Below, one piece after another: positions 7,104 to 16,900 of a stretch of DNA of 21,864 nt (the stretch's first letter is position 1; each line of letters opens with the position of its first letter). The position numbers and the translations under genes are program-made. The stretch spans positions 1 to 21,864 of the forward strand of contig NW_026516562.1 of assembly GCF_025602895.1 (NCBI RefSeq). The letters are read 5' to 3'. This DNA is from Polychytrium aggregatum. Taxonomy: Eukaryota; Chytridiomycota; Chytridiomycetes; Polychytriales. Under the pieces are notes generated by a model, which saw only the letters and a program-made list of their open reading frames with translations, made no database searches and was not told the origin of the DNA.

Positions 7104-9533
7104 CTAATCAGCTGCCCCAACAGCCTCGGTAGTTTCCGTAGTATCCTGGTGTCCACTGCCCACAACTCGTTCAAGCCCTTTGAAGGACCTGGTTCCCCCG
7201 GGACTGGTCTTCTCAATAAAGTGAGGGAGTAGCTTCTTGTGGCTGCTCAAAATCGGACCAATCACCAACTTCAATTGGTGTTCAGTGAGGTTATGGCCCG
7301 GTCGAGCAGCGTGCTTGGAAGTGATTGTCCTGGCAATCTCGTCGGTGTTGGTAGCGTCCTTTCCATTGTCCCTGAACCACTGATAGAATTCCATGGAGAG
7401 TGCAGGAAGCATGATGATGAAGTCCTTATGGTCGTAGCCTTCAGATTGAGGTTGGTGGAGAATGAAGGTTGACTCAATGAACTCGGCCACACTATCAGTG
7501 CTGGGACCCATATCTTGGATCGCCTTCTCGTTCATGATCGGCGGCCTTGTCCTCAGCAACGAGCCGCCGCTGCTGTACTTGGGGTACCATTGGCACATGA
7601 GACAGTGCATCGCATTTTTGTACTCCTGTCGCTCCATAATACTTCCCAGAGTCTCGTCCTTCATAAACACAGGTGCTCCAGGATATTTCTGCTGATAAGC
7701 GCGATATTGATCCTGGTTCATGGCAAACTTTGAGCGATAGGGATTGAATACGACTCGTCGATACACTGCATCGTACTTGGTCAAGTGGGCCAGGTCGATG
7801 TCTTCAGGGTTGCACATGATCATGAACTTGATCCTGAGTTCCTTTGAACTATGACCCTGGTAGACGTCGCGAAAGCCGACCTCGTCGCCGCCGACAAGGT
7901 TCTTGATGCGCATTGTATTCAATGGTCGAGGCCTGTTTCCCTTCCGCTCAAGCTCGGACACATACACAAATCGCGCATTCGAGATCGATGCCACCTCTGG
8001 CGTCGCCGTCGAGCTGCTGTTGGAGCTTGTGAACAGGTAGCTGCTGGGCAGCATTTTAGTATAAGCGGAGCCCAGAGTCATTCGAAGAATCTTGATGATC
8101 AGGGACTTGCCATTGGATGAATCGCCGATACCGAGGACGAGGAACTGTTCATCATTGGATCCATCCAGCAGGCTGGCAAAGTAGCGCATGTTCCAGTCGA
8201 ACTGTGCTGGATCCGTAAAGATGGTTCGGATGATGTCGGTGAGGTGGTCCATGGCCTTCAGCACCTCGGCAGTATTTTGATCGTTGAAGTAGGCATTGGA
8301 CCACAGAGTGAAGTAGTCATTGGGACGGCTTGGACGGAAGGTCATTGTGGTCAAATCCAGAGTCCCGTCCCTGGTGACGTGGATGTACGGGTCCTTGTTG
8401 CACTTGCTCATGAACTCGTTATACTTGACCGAGAGACTATTGGAACAACCACCGTTGACCAGGTGCCCGACAAAGCCAGAGTCCACCATTTTCTGCTTCA
8501 TGCGTTCGAGGTGGCTGACGGTGGCAGTGGCGTGGGGGAGGTCACGTCCTTCTTGGTTGGAGTACCAATCCAGGGCCCTCTTGAACACTTGTTTGAGGTA
8601 GTCGAGAATGGTGTTGTTGAGTTCACTGTTCCCAGTGGACCATTCCCAGACGACCCCGTTGAAGTGGTACCAATTGCCAGGGCGCTCGCGATCGTGGATC
8701 CAAGTTTCGCCGAACACAAAGACAATAAAATCCAGCAGCTCTGCGTCGCCCGTTGAGTTGGTCAGGTACTCTTTGAAGAGCCGCGCGGCATCAGGGCCGA
8801 TATCCGAAAGGTACGGAGTGGGGTCTGCGAGGTGGGCCGTGCTTTTGACCTTGTCGTTTTCAGGAACGCCAGAATATTGGTTATGAACATATTGGAAGTT
8901 CACTTGTCCAATGAACTGGCTGAAGCTTCTCGATGGTTGGATCTTGAGGAAGCGGTCGATTGGATAACGCCGCATGCCACTCGGATCTTCGCAGTTGCAG
9001 TGAGAGCATTTGAATCGGAATCCATCCGCGGTGATAGATCCATGCAAAGCAACACTGGAGCTTTGACAGAAAACGCAGTCACTCTGCAGGACAACGCTAA
9101 AACCCATGTGATCCGATTGGGGTCGAAACTCGAGGATCTCCGAGCCGCTGTAGACATTGTTGAGAATATGCTGGACATCAAGCTTCATGGCTTCCATTTG
9201 GTGGTCCAGATCGACAGTCGACTCGGACAGCTTGCGATGCCACAAGGCCAGTGAGCTGGCTGATTCGGAGTTCAGGGTCCCGGAGGTGACTGGACAGTGA
9301 TCCGATTGAACGGTGTACGTCGATTTGGTTTTCAAGTACACCAATGTATGGGTGGAGACGATGTCGTCAAGACCCGGATCTTCGCAAATCGTGCATCCCT
9401 TGCTGCGAACAATGAGCTTTCCCGAAGCCAAGAACTCCATCGACAATAGATCGATGGGCTTGATCATGAAAGGAACCGATCGTAGGGCACGAGAGAGTTT
9501 GACGTTTTTCTCGTCGCTCAAACAGGCCTTCAT
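7104..9533 (-). CDS. D5-type superfamily 3 helicase (giant-virus/primase-helicase family), probably 5'-truncated
   Basis: This is 809 residues from the first ATG (9531-9533), without introns. A zinc-ribbon-like CxxC...CxxC lies at residues 153-156 and 176-179. A D5_N-like region follows (about 390-420, containing GTLDLTTMTFRPSRPNDYF). The SF3 ATPase core has Walker A GDSSNGKS (470-477), Walker B FVYVSELE (522-529), motif C with the sensor asparagine in IMCNPED (N575) and an arginine finger in YRRVVFNPY (R592/R593). About 200 residues of C-terminal domain follow. D5 proteins unwind DNA at viral replication forks and usually carry an N-terminal archaeo-eukaryotic primase domain, which is absent here. 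The frame stays open upstream of the ATG up to the E2 LTR at 9554 and reads like continuing protein, so the start was probably removed. Alternatives are a Polinton-like virus, a virophage or another mobile-element helicase. Confidence 0.85.
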   Translation of the reverse strand: MKACLSDEKNVKLSRALRSVPFMIKPIDLLSMEFLASGKLIVRSKGCTICEDPGLDDIVSTHTLVYLKTKSTYTVQSDHCPVTSGTLNSESASSLALWHRKLSESTVDLDHQMEAMKLDVQHILNNVYSGSEILEFRPQSDHMGFSVVLQSDCVFCQSSSVALHGSITADGFRFKCSHCNCEDPSGMRRYPIDRFLKIQPSRSFSQFIGQVNFQYVHNQYSGVPENDKVKSTAHLADPTPYLSDIGPDAARLFKEYLTNSTGDAELLDFIVFVFGETWIHDRERPGNWYHFNGVVWEWSTGNSELNNTILDYLKQVFKRALDWYSNQEGRDLPHATATVSHLERMKQKMVDSGFVGHLVNGGCSNSLSVKYNEFMSKCNKDPYIHVTRDGTLDLTTMTFRPSRPNDYFTLWSNAYFNDQNTAEVLKAMDHLTDIIRTIFTDPAQFDWNMRYFASLLDGSNDEQFLVLGIGDSSNGKSLIIKILRMTLGSAYTKMLPSSYLFTSSNSSSTATPEVASISNARFVYVSELERKGNRPRPLNTMRIKNLVGGDEVGFRDVYQGHSSKELRIKFMIMCNPEDIDLAHLTKYDAVYRRVVFNPYRSKFAMNQDQYRAYQQKYPGAPVFMKDETLGSIMERQEYKNAMHCLMCQWYPKYSSGGSLLRTRPPIMNEKAIQDMGPSTDSVAEFIESTFILHQPQSEGYDHKDFIIMLPALSMEFYQWFRDNGKDATNTDEIARTITSKHAARPGHNLTEHQLKLVIGPILSSHKKLLPHFIEKTSPGGTRSFKGLERVVGSGHQDTTETTEAVGAAD

Positions 9534-9834
9534 GCTGCTCCATTGGACGTTTGTGTGATGACCAGCATCACAACGGACCAATGAGATTGTCCCGCATGCT
9601 CTCGCCCTCCGCACCAATCATGAGTCCCCACGTGTTTGTTTGCCCCCATGCATGAGCACGCGCCGTTGCCACCCGCGTCTACTGGTTTCCTGCCTCCCCC
9701 ACCGCTCGGCACATGTCCCCGGGCTGTGCCAAGCCTCTCTCGCTTGCACACCAGCCACTCTCGCACCCCCTTCTCGCTTCTCTGTGATGCTCCACCCTTC
9801 TCGCCCACTTTTGCCCCTCGACCTTCTCCCGGTC

Positions 9835-9842
9835 TATAAATA
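9835..9842 (+). promoter_or_regulatory. TATA box of E2 LTR
   Basis: TATAAATA lies in the context GTCTATAAATAGCC. It is followed about 25 bases downstream by a strong nested inverted repeat (9867-9903) that would sit at the 5' end of the transcript. Confidence 0.7.
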
Positions 9843-9866
9843 GCCCTGCATGTCTGAGCCTATGTT

Positions 9867-9903
9867 GAACACCAGTTCGAACAAAACTTGTTCTTTGGTG
9901 TTC
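9867..9903 (+). other. Nested hairpin at the predicted 5' end of the E2 transcript
   Basis: Outer arms GAACACCA (9867-9874) and TGGTGTTC (9896-9903) enclose inner arms GAACAA and TTGTTC. It lies between the TATA box and the poly(A) signal, so it would be in the R region present at both RNA ends. Confidence 0.5.
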
Positions 9904-9916
9904 GGGGCTAAAAGCT

Positions 9917-9922
9917 AATAAA
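9917..9922 (+). terminator. Poly(A) signal of E2 LTR
   Basis: AATAAA lies about 80 bases downstream of the TATA box, the usual R-region position. A short palindrome (ACCAAG/CTTGGT, 9929-9942) follows. Confidence 0.5.
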
Positions 9923-10149
9923 GCTCATACCAAGCACTTGGTCTTCGTCCTTGCGCTTGTTCACTCCTTACACTTTGTTCGAACTCTCTTCTACTGATAC
10001 CACCTGCTTGGTATCTTCCGCTCCTAGCCCCGCCCCTTTCCTAGTCCTGTCCGAACCTCAAGCACACTTGTGTCTGAGCCCTCTTCGCTCTCCTGTTCTT
10101 GAACCTCCTCGCTTTTTTTTTTTTTCCCAGTCCCAGTCCCAGTCCCGCC

Positions 10150-11127
10150 ATGGATCCTGCCCTCGTGGACCGCCTCCGTGCCTTGGAGGCCGAGCTCGCC
10201 GAGCTCCGGACAGCTCGCGATGCTCCTGCCGCTGGGTACAGCGTGCAGATGCCGGACCGTTACGACGGTAACCGGCAAGGGTTCCGGGCATTCGTAAATC
10301 AGTGCAAACTGTATATACGAATGCAGCCCCACCGGTTCCCTGCTGACCCGATTAAGGTCGGATTCGTCATTAGTCTGCTCACTGGACCGGCTCTCCAGTG
10401 GGCGACTCCGATGCTTGAGATGGGTGATCCCCGACTCAACTCTTTTGGCGATTTCCTAGAACGCTTTTCCAAAGTGTTTGACGACCCTGATCGGGCCAGG
10501 ACTGCCGAGTCAGTGATCACCACACTGTCTCAGGGCAACCGCCCGTGCGCAGTCTATGCATCCGAGTTCCTTCGTATTGCCGCCGATACGACTTGGAACG
10601 ACGGTGCAAAGATCTCGTTCTTCCGACTTGGCTTGTCGGATGATGTCAGAGACGAACTTTCGCGAGTTCGCCCTCTGCCACGAGATCTGGAGGAGTACAT
10701 CGAGCTTTGTAACGAGCTCGATGCACGAATCCGCGAGCGCCGTCAAGAGCGCCGAAGCACGCCTGCCCGCTACCGGTCTTCCCAGTTCGCCTTTGGTTCC
10801 GCCTCCGCTGCCGTTCCCGCCATCGCTCCCGCGCCCGTCCTCGCTCCGCCGCACCCCTCCTACATTGTTTCCGAGCCCATGCAAGTGGACTCTGCCGTCT
10901 CTGGACCCCTGACCGCCGAGGAGAAACAACGCCGCCGCCGCTTTGGACTCTGCCTGTACTGTGGCAAGAAGGGCCACTTGGTACGAAACTGCCCCGTCAA
11001 GTTTGGATCTACCAGAGCTACCGGACCGCCCCCTGGACCTCCCGGCCCGAGGATCATCCGCACCATCGTTTACGAAGATGGAGAAGTGCAAGACTTCAGT
11101 TCGGGAAACGACCAGGCCCGGTTCTAA
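10150..11127 (+). CDS. gag: Gag polyprotein of E2 with one CCHC zinc knuckle
   Basis: This is 325 residues. The chosen start is the ATG at 10150, in the context CCGCCATGG, after a T13 tract (10113-10125) and three CCCAGT repeats. An N-terminal coiled-coil-like helix (residues 4-25) precedes a retrotransposon Gag/capsid-type helical region (about 35-200). An Ala/Pro-rich linker and a basic patch (EKQRRRR) lead into a CX2CX4HX4C knuckle at C268-C281 that would bind the element RNA. The stop codon TAA (11125-11127) lies inside the hairpin of a -1 frameshift signal, so most ribosomes should make Gag and a minority Gag-Pol. Nothing suggests that gag itself is broken. Confidence 0.9.
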   Translation: MDPALVDRLRALEAELAELRTARDAPAAGYSVQMPDRYDGNRQGFRAFVNQCKLYIRMQPHRFPADPIKVGFVISLLTGPALQWATPMLEMGDPRLNSFGDFLERFSKVFDDPDRARTAESVITTLSQGNRPCAVYASEFLRIAADTTWNDGAKISFFRLGLSDDVRDELSRVRPLPRDLEEYIELCNELDARIRERRQERRSTPARYRSSQFAFGSASAAVPAIAPAPVLAPPHPSYIVSEPMQVDSAVSGPLTAEEKQRRRRFGLCLYCGKKGHLVRNCPVKFGSTRATGPPPGPPGPRIIRTIVYEDGEVQDFSSGNDQARF

Positions 11128-11145
11128 GTGAAGGCCTTGAACCGG
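11103..11145 (+). promoter_or_regulatory. -1 ribosomal frameshift signal of E2 (slippery site + hairpin)
   Basis: The heptamer G GGA AAC (11103-11109) is in the gag phase required for tandem -1 slippage (X XXY YYZ). After an 8-base spacer, CCGGTTC (11118-11124) pairs with GAACCGG (11139-11145), a 7-bp stem whose loop holds the gag stop codon. The -1 frame is open from the heptamer straight into pol. Confidence 0.82.
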
Positions 11146-13677
11146 AGCCGTGCCCACCGCCTTCCGAAAGTGAAGACATTGGTAAGGTGCCTTTGGTAAG
11201 TACTGGGGAAGCAGTGATGTGCGGACAGCTTCGCCTTGCCTCTGGACCGGCGGACACTCTCAGCTCTGGCATAGTACCCGTGGCACCTCTGGTGTCACTG
11301 GGAACTGCACCTCATCCACAGGTGCAAATACCTGAGCTGTCCTGCCAACCCTCGGCAAAGTTAACTGTCTGTGCTAGCCGCAACCCTGGTGCCGAAGCTG
11401 GTACCGAACCAAAGTCTTGTGTTTCGTCTGTTCGTCGTTGCTCGTTGGTTGTTCCCGTCGCTGTTCGTCTTCCTTCTGGTGATTCTCTGTCGTGCGAAGG
11501 ACTTGTCGATTCTGGTGCCTCTGGCAACTTTATCGACGAGGACTTTGTTGCTCGACACTCTGTCCCCACCTGCTCCAAGGCTTCGCCCTTGGCAGTGGAA
11601 GGCGTGGATGGTAAGCCGCTGTCGTCTGGCCCCATCCTCCGCGAGACTGCTCCACTCGAGGTGATTCTCGGGGACGTCTCGCAACGCCTTCGGTTCGATG
11701 TGATCAGGTCTCCACATCAACCACTTATCCTTGGCTTTCCTTGGTTGCGCACCGCCGAGCCCAAGATTGTCTGGTCTCGCGGTCTTCTTTGTCTCCCTCC
11801 TTCTGTTGATTCCGACCCCTCTCCATGCACTACTTCTCTTTCGTCTTGCTCCACTTCCTCCAATGTCACTCCCCTTCTTGATGATTCCACTCCTTTGATT
11901 GATCTAAGCTCCTCTCCTACACTCCCACCTTCGTCTTCCCCTTCTTGTCTTGTTCCTCCCGAACCCCTTCGCTCTTCCCAAACCCCTTCTTCTGTTGTCA
12001 GTTCTCTTTCCCTCCTTGATGTACCTCCTCCTGTTGTTTGTTCTTCGGACATTGTTCAGAATAAAGTAACCGTCGAACATTATTCTGACCTTGTCCACGC
12101 CCCTCCTCTCAGCTCGGACGCTCCTCTCCGCGTCTGCAGCATTGATTACCGCTCGATGCGCGAGTCTTTGGATGCATGCAGGCATGGAACGCAACCCCTG
12201 ACCATCTTTCAGGTCCATGTCCTGCCCACTGACGAGCCGAGCACTGCGACTGTCGAAGTGCCTGCGGAGTACAAGGACTTCCTGTCTGTTTTCTCTAAAC
12301 AGGAAGCTGACTCCTTGCCTCCGCATCGCCCTTACGACTGCCCCATTGACTTGGAGCCGGGCAAGTCGCCAAAGTTCGGGCCTCTGTACTCACTGTCCGA
12401 GCCCGAACTTCACGCTCTGCGTGACTATCTCGACGAGAATCTTGCCAAGGGATTCGTTCGTCCTTCGTCGTCCCCAGCAGGCTCACCAATCCTCTTCGTC
12501 AAGAAGAAGGACGGCTCACTTCGTCTTTGCGTTGACTACCGCGCACTGAACGGTATCACGGTAAAGAACCGTTACCCTTTACCGCTGATCGGCGAGCTGC
12601 TGGACCGACTTCGAGGCGCGAAGGTGTTCACTAAGCTGGACCTTCGTGGAGCCTACAATCTGCTGCGCATCCGCTCCGGGGACGAGTGGAAGACAGCTTT
12701 CCGTACTCGATATGGGCACTTCGAGTACTTGGTGATGCCCTTTGGGCTCACCAACGCGCCAGCGACGTTCCAGCACTTCATCAACGACGTCCTGCGCACC
12801 GAGTTGGACCAGTTCGCAATTGCGTATCTTGACGATATCTTGATCTACAGTGCTGATCCGTCGCAGCATGTAGAGCACGTCAAGCAGGTCCTCTCGAAGC
12901 TCCGAGCTGCAAAGCTGTATTGCAAGCTGGAGAAGTGCGAGTTCTCCAAAACCTCGGTCTCGTTCCTTGGTTTCATGGTCTCGCCCGAGGGCATCGGTAT
13001 GGAGCGATCCAAGCTCTCTGCGATCTTGGATTGGCCCATACCGCGCAACATCTCGGATCTTCGATCCTTTGTCGGGTTTGCGAACTTCTATCGACGCTTC
13101 ATCGATGGATACGCAAAGATCGCGGGGCCCATGACTCGGCTCTTCCGGAAGACGCATGGCTTCCAGTGGTCCCGCGAAGCCGATAAAGCATTCAGATCCT
13201 TGAAGGATGCCTTCGTTTCGGAGCCCGTTCTGGTGCATCCGGACCCATCCAAGCCGTTCGTCGTAGAGTCAGATGCGTCGGACTTTGCGCTTGGATGCGT
13301 GCTCTCCCAGCGGGGTGCTGATGATCGCCTTCATCCTTGCTCGTTCCATTCGCGGACACTCTCGAATGCTGAACGTAACTACAGCATATACGAGAAAGAG
13401 CTGTTGGCGATCAAGGAGGCTTTCGAGGCGTGGCGACACTACCTCGAAGGCGCCCAGCATCCCGTTGCCGTTCTGACCGATCACAAGAACTTGGAGTACC
13501 TGGCGACGGCTCGCATCCTAAACCAGCGCCATGCACGGTGGTCCCAGTTCTTGTCTCGGTTCGACATCCGCATCCAGTACCGTCCTGGTGCGAGGAACGG
13601 CAAGGCCGATGCCCTGTCTCGTCGCTCGGACTACATCCCTTCGTCGGCCTCCGTGTCGAGGGATCCGCCTCTGCTTC
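11103..13677 (+). CDS. pol: Pol polyprotein of E2, part 1: protease - RT - RNase H (split by E3)
   Basis: There is no ATG start; this frame is entered by -1 frameshifting at 11103-11109. The aspartic protease is LVDSGASGNF, with its catalytic Asp codon at 11508. The linker LPPHRPYDCPID precedes the reverse transcriptase, which has [10 protein letters not shown] and YLDD (codons 12825-12836). RNase H has ESDASDFALG, EKELLAI, LTDH and KADALSRR. The coding sequence breaks at 13677 where the E3 LTR begins; a stop appears a few bases later. Domain order and motifs are otherwise complete, and integrase resumes at 19150. Without E3 the two parts join in the same frame, so the disruption appears to be due to E3 alone (plus E4A further on). 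Confidence 0.9.
13673..13677 (+). repeat. Target-site duplication of E3, left copy
   Basis: GCTTC immediately precedes the E3 LTR and is repeated at 19145-19149 immediately after the other LTR. Five bases is the normal length for Ty3/gypsy integration. Confidence 0.93.
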
Positions 13678-13986
13678 TGTAACGTCCACTACTGGGACGT
13701 TGGGGCAAGACGGGGAGGGAGGGGGTACAAGACAAGACAGGACGGGGCAGAACAGGGCGGTGCTAGGCTACTCTAGCGGACGGGTGAGCTCGGGGAGCAC
13801 TTACGTTTATTCACGATAAAACCGAACTCCAGACAAACGGGGGGAACGGGGGCAACCCGCAGGTATACCCTGCGGTGGCCTGCCTGCGGTGCGTGAAAAC
13901 GCAAAGCGCAGCACAGGTCACGACCCACTGCGCCGCGCAGTACGCGCAGTACGCGCAGCACAGCGTCGGAGATACCATCTCCTACA
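13678..13986 (-). repeat. 3' LTR of E3
   Basis: This 309-bp copy matches 18836-19144. On the plus strand it starts TGTAACGTCC and ends ATCTCCTACA. It has a TATA in a palindrome (13857-13875), a minus-strand AATAAA (13806-13811), an inverted repeat AACGTCC/GGACGTT at one end (13681-13701) and GGAGAT/ATCTCC at the other (13968-13982). Confidence 0.95.
13806..13811 (-). terminator. Poly(A) signal in the E3 3' LTR
   Basis: TTTATT on the plus strand gives AATAAA on the element strand, about 50 bases downstream of the TATA-containing palindrome at 13857-13875. The other LTR has the same hexamer at 18964-18969. Confidence 0.55.
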
Positions 13987-13995
13987 CTCCCACAC
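13987..13995 (-). other. Polypurine tract of E3
   Basis: On the element strand the nine bases GTGTGGGAG lie between the pol stop codon (13996-13998) and the 3' LTR. This is a very compact 3' end, in the standard plus-strand primer position. Confidence 0.6.
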
Positions 13996-16900
13996 TTAAG
14001 AAGGCTTCCTGCGAGGAGCCCTGCGTGTGCTCTTTATTTGGGGCTCCTCGAGGTGTTTACCGTATTTACTCAGCTCCTCGGGTGCATGGGACAAGTCCTC
14101 CAGTGTTTGCCATGTGTTGCCCGAGTGTGGGTAACCAACCCACTTGACATAAAACCGAAGTGACCCATCAGCCACTTTCTTGTGCCTCACGATCCTTTCG
14201 ACTTCATATTCTTGAGTATAGTATTGTCCGAGGTCGTCTTCCAGTGGTGCGTCGTCCGGGACACCTTCGTCGGCGTCGGGGAACTGTGCTGGACTGCGGG
14301 TCGTGTGGCGACGCAGCTTGGACACATGGAAGACAGGATGGAGCTTGCTTCCAGGTGGCAAGTCCAACAGGTAGTTGAGGGGACTGGGTCGGGCCGCTAT
14401 CTTGAACGGTCCTCGGTACTTGGGCAACAACTTCTTTGACTGGGCTTCGGGGACCTTGATGTTGTCGGCGTCCAGGTAGACAAGGTCTCCAACTTCAAAG
14501 GAGACATCCTGGTGTCGGCGGTCGTAGTACTTCGCCATCACTTGTTGCGCATCCGTGAGCGCGTCGGCGATCATCTTGTGTCGGACTTGATGATCTTTGA
14601 CAAAGGCACTTGGTTTGGGAGGCAATCCAGCCGTGGACTCGGTCAGTGTCAAGGAGGTGGGAACATCAGGCTGGAATCCGTAGAGCGCCTCAAAGGGGCT
14701 CAAGCCAGTTGTGCTCGACTTGGCGGTGTTGTATGCAAACTCTGCATGACTCAGCTGTATGTCCCAGTCGTCTTGGCTGGTCGAGGCGTATGTCCTCAGG
14801 TATTGCTCGAGGGTGCGGATCGTCCGCTCGGACTGTCCATCCGTTTGTTGGTGGTGCGAGGTTGACATGTTCAGCTTGGTGCCGAGATGGTCGAACAGAC
14901 TTGTCCAAAACAAGGAGGTGAATCGGGGGTCTCGATCACTGACGATGGACTTTGGGAGGCCGTGGTGCTTGAACACATGCTTGAAGAACAGCAGTGCAAG
15001 GTCAGGCGCGGAGCATGTCGTCTGGCACGGCACAAAGTGTGCCATCTTGCTGAACCTGTCGACAAAGACAGCGATTGCATCGTGGTCCAACTTGGTCGTC
15101 GGTAGATGCGTGATGAGATCCATGGACATGCTGGTCCAGGGGCGGTCGGGAACAGGCAGGGGTTGCAGCAATCCTTGCTCTCGGGTCGTGCGTGACTTGA
15201 CCATCTTGCAGGTATGGCAGGACTCGATGTACTTCTCGACGGTGCGCTTCATTCCAGGCCAGTATGCGACTTTGGCCAGTCGGTCGTATGTCTTCTCGAC
15301 TCCAAAGTGTCCAGCGAGGGGCGAGTCGTGGACCTCTTGGAGCAACTTGGTCTTCAACGACGGAATGTCCGGCACACAGACACGGCTGTCCTTCTTCAGG
15401 AGGAGCAGGCCATCACGCACTGTGTACTCGGATGATTCGTCGTCCTTGGGGAGCTTAGACACCTTTCGGAACAGTTCTCCGAACTGTTTGTCGTTGGCGA
15501 TGTTGTCTCGGACAACATCCAGCATCGTGTTGTCGACACTGACAGTCGACTCGTACAGTGACGCCAATTGGTAGTCGGGGCGTCGGGACAGTGCGTCAGG
15601 CACCACATTGAGTTTGCCTTTCTGGTATACAACCTCGTAGTTGTACTCGGCGAGGAACTCCATCCATCGCGCTTGGCGTCGGCTCAGGTTCTTCTTGGTG
15701 TCGAGGTAACGCAGTGACTGGTGGTCCGTCACAATCTTGAAGGGCTTGGCGGTACCGTGGAGGTACACTCGGAACTTCTGCAGCGCGTAGATGATCGCAA
15801 GCTGCTCCTTCTCGTGCACGGGATAGTTGATCTCGTGTTGGGACAGTTTGCGCGACTCGAAGGCAACGGGCCTTCCCTCCTGCATCAAAACAGCTCCCAC
15901 CGCAAAGTCGGAGGCGTCGGTGTGCACGGAGACATCCGTGTTCGGGTCGAACACAGCGAGGACAGGAGCGTTCGTCAAGGCGTGCTTGAGGGTCTCGAAC
16001 GCTTGGCGTTGTGGGTGGTCCCACACGAAGGGGCACTCTTTGCGGAGTAGGTCTGTGAGTGGACCGGCAGTGCGCGCCAGATCGGGGATGAATCGGCGGT
16101 AGTAGTTGACGAGACCGAGAAACGACTGCACGTCAGAGACGCATGCGAGCGGCGGCCACTCGACCACAGACTTGACCTTGGCGGGGTCGACTTCGATTCC
16201 TCTTCCTGAGACAACGTGTCCCAGGAACGGGACTTGATTCTTGAAGAACTCACACTTGGACAGTTTGGCATACAACTTGTGCTCGCGTAGCTTGGCCAGC
16301 ACGCGGGCGACATGACCTTCATGGGTCGCTTCATCCTTGCTGTACACAAGGATATCATCCAGGTACACGATGACAGAGTTGTCGAGCTCTTGGCGGAACA
16401 CATCGTTCATCAGCTGCATGAACGTGGCAGGTGCGTTCGTCAATCCGAACGGCAGCACTAGGAACTCGTACAGTCCGTAGCGAGTCCTGAAGGCGGTCTT
16501 GTGGACATCATCCTCGTGGATGCGGATCTGATGGTAGCCTGAGCGGAGGTCTATCTTGCTAAAGACCTTTGCTCCACTCAGACGATCCATCAACTCGTCG
16601 ATCCTGGGCAACGGGTAGGTGTTCTTGATGGTCTGTTTGTTTAGTGCGCGATAGTCGACGCACATCCTGAGATCACCTTCTTTCTTCTTGACAAAGAGCA
16701 CTGGTGCACCATACGGTGACTGGCTCGGGCGGATGAACCCATGGGCGAGGAGGTCATCCAACTGGCGCTTGAGTTCGTCCATCTCCGTCAGCGACAGTTG
16801 GTACGTCGGTCTTGACGGAGGCGACGAGCCTGGTTCGATGTCGATGCGATGATCGACGGTGCGTTGGGGTGGCAGGCATTGTGGCAACTGGTCGGGGAAT

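Larger units (their letters stand above)
9554..10066 (+). repeat. 5' LTR of E2 (3' boundary uncertain)
   Basis: The likely start is TGTGATG at 9554, the first arm of a 7-bp inverted repeat (TGTGATG/CATCACA, 9554-9572). It has a TATAAATA box (9835-9842) and an AATAAA signal (9917-9922). The right end is not certain, because no second LTR is present and no primer-binding site was recognised. CACA ending at 10066 mirrors the TGTG start. An alternative is near 10008, where TGGTATC could begin a primer-binding site. Confidence 0.6.

Noticed and set aside
9995..10014. GATACCA/TGGTATC palindrome as the E2 primer-binding site
   Set aside because: TGGTATC resembles some primer-binding sites, but no CA-ended LTR terminus precedes it and the following bases do not match the initiator tRNA implied by E3. 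Left unresolved.
13720..13970. Duplicated small ORFs at 13.7 kb and 18.9 kb as a duplicated gene
   Set aside because: Both lie within the two LTRs of E3; the duplication is the LTR pair, not a gene duplication.
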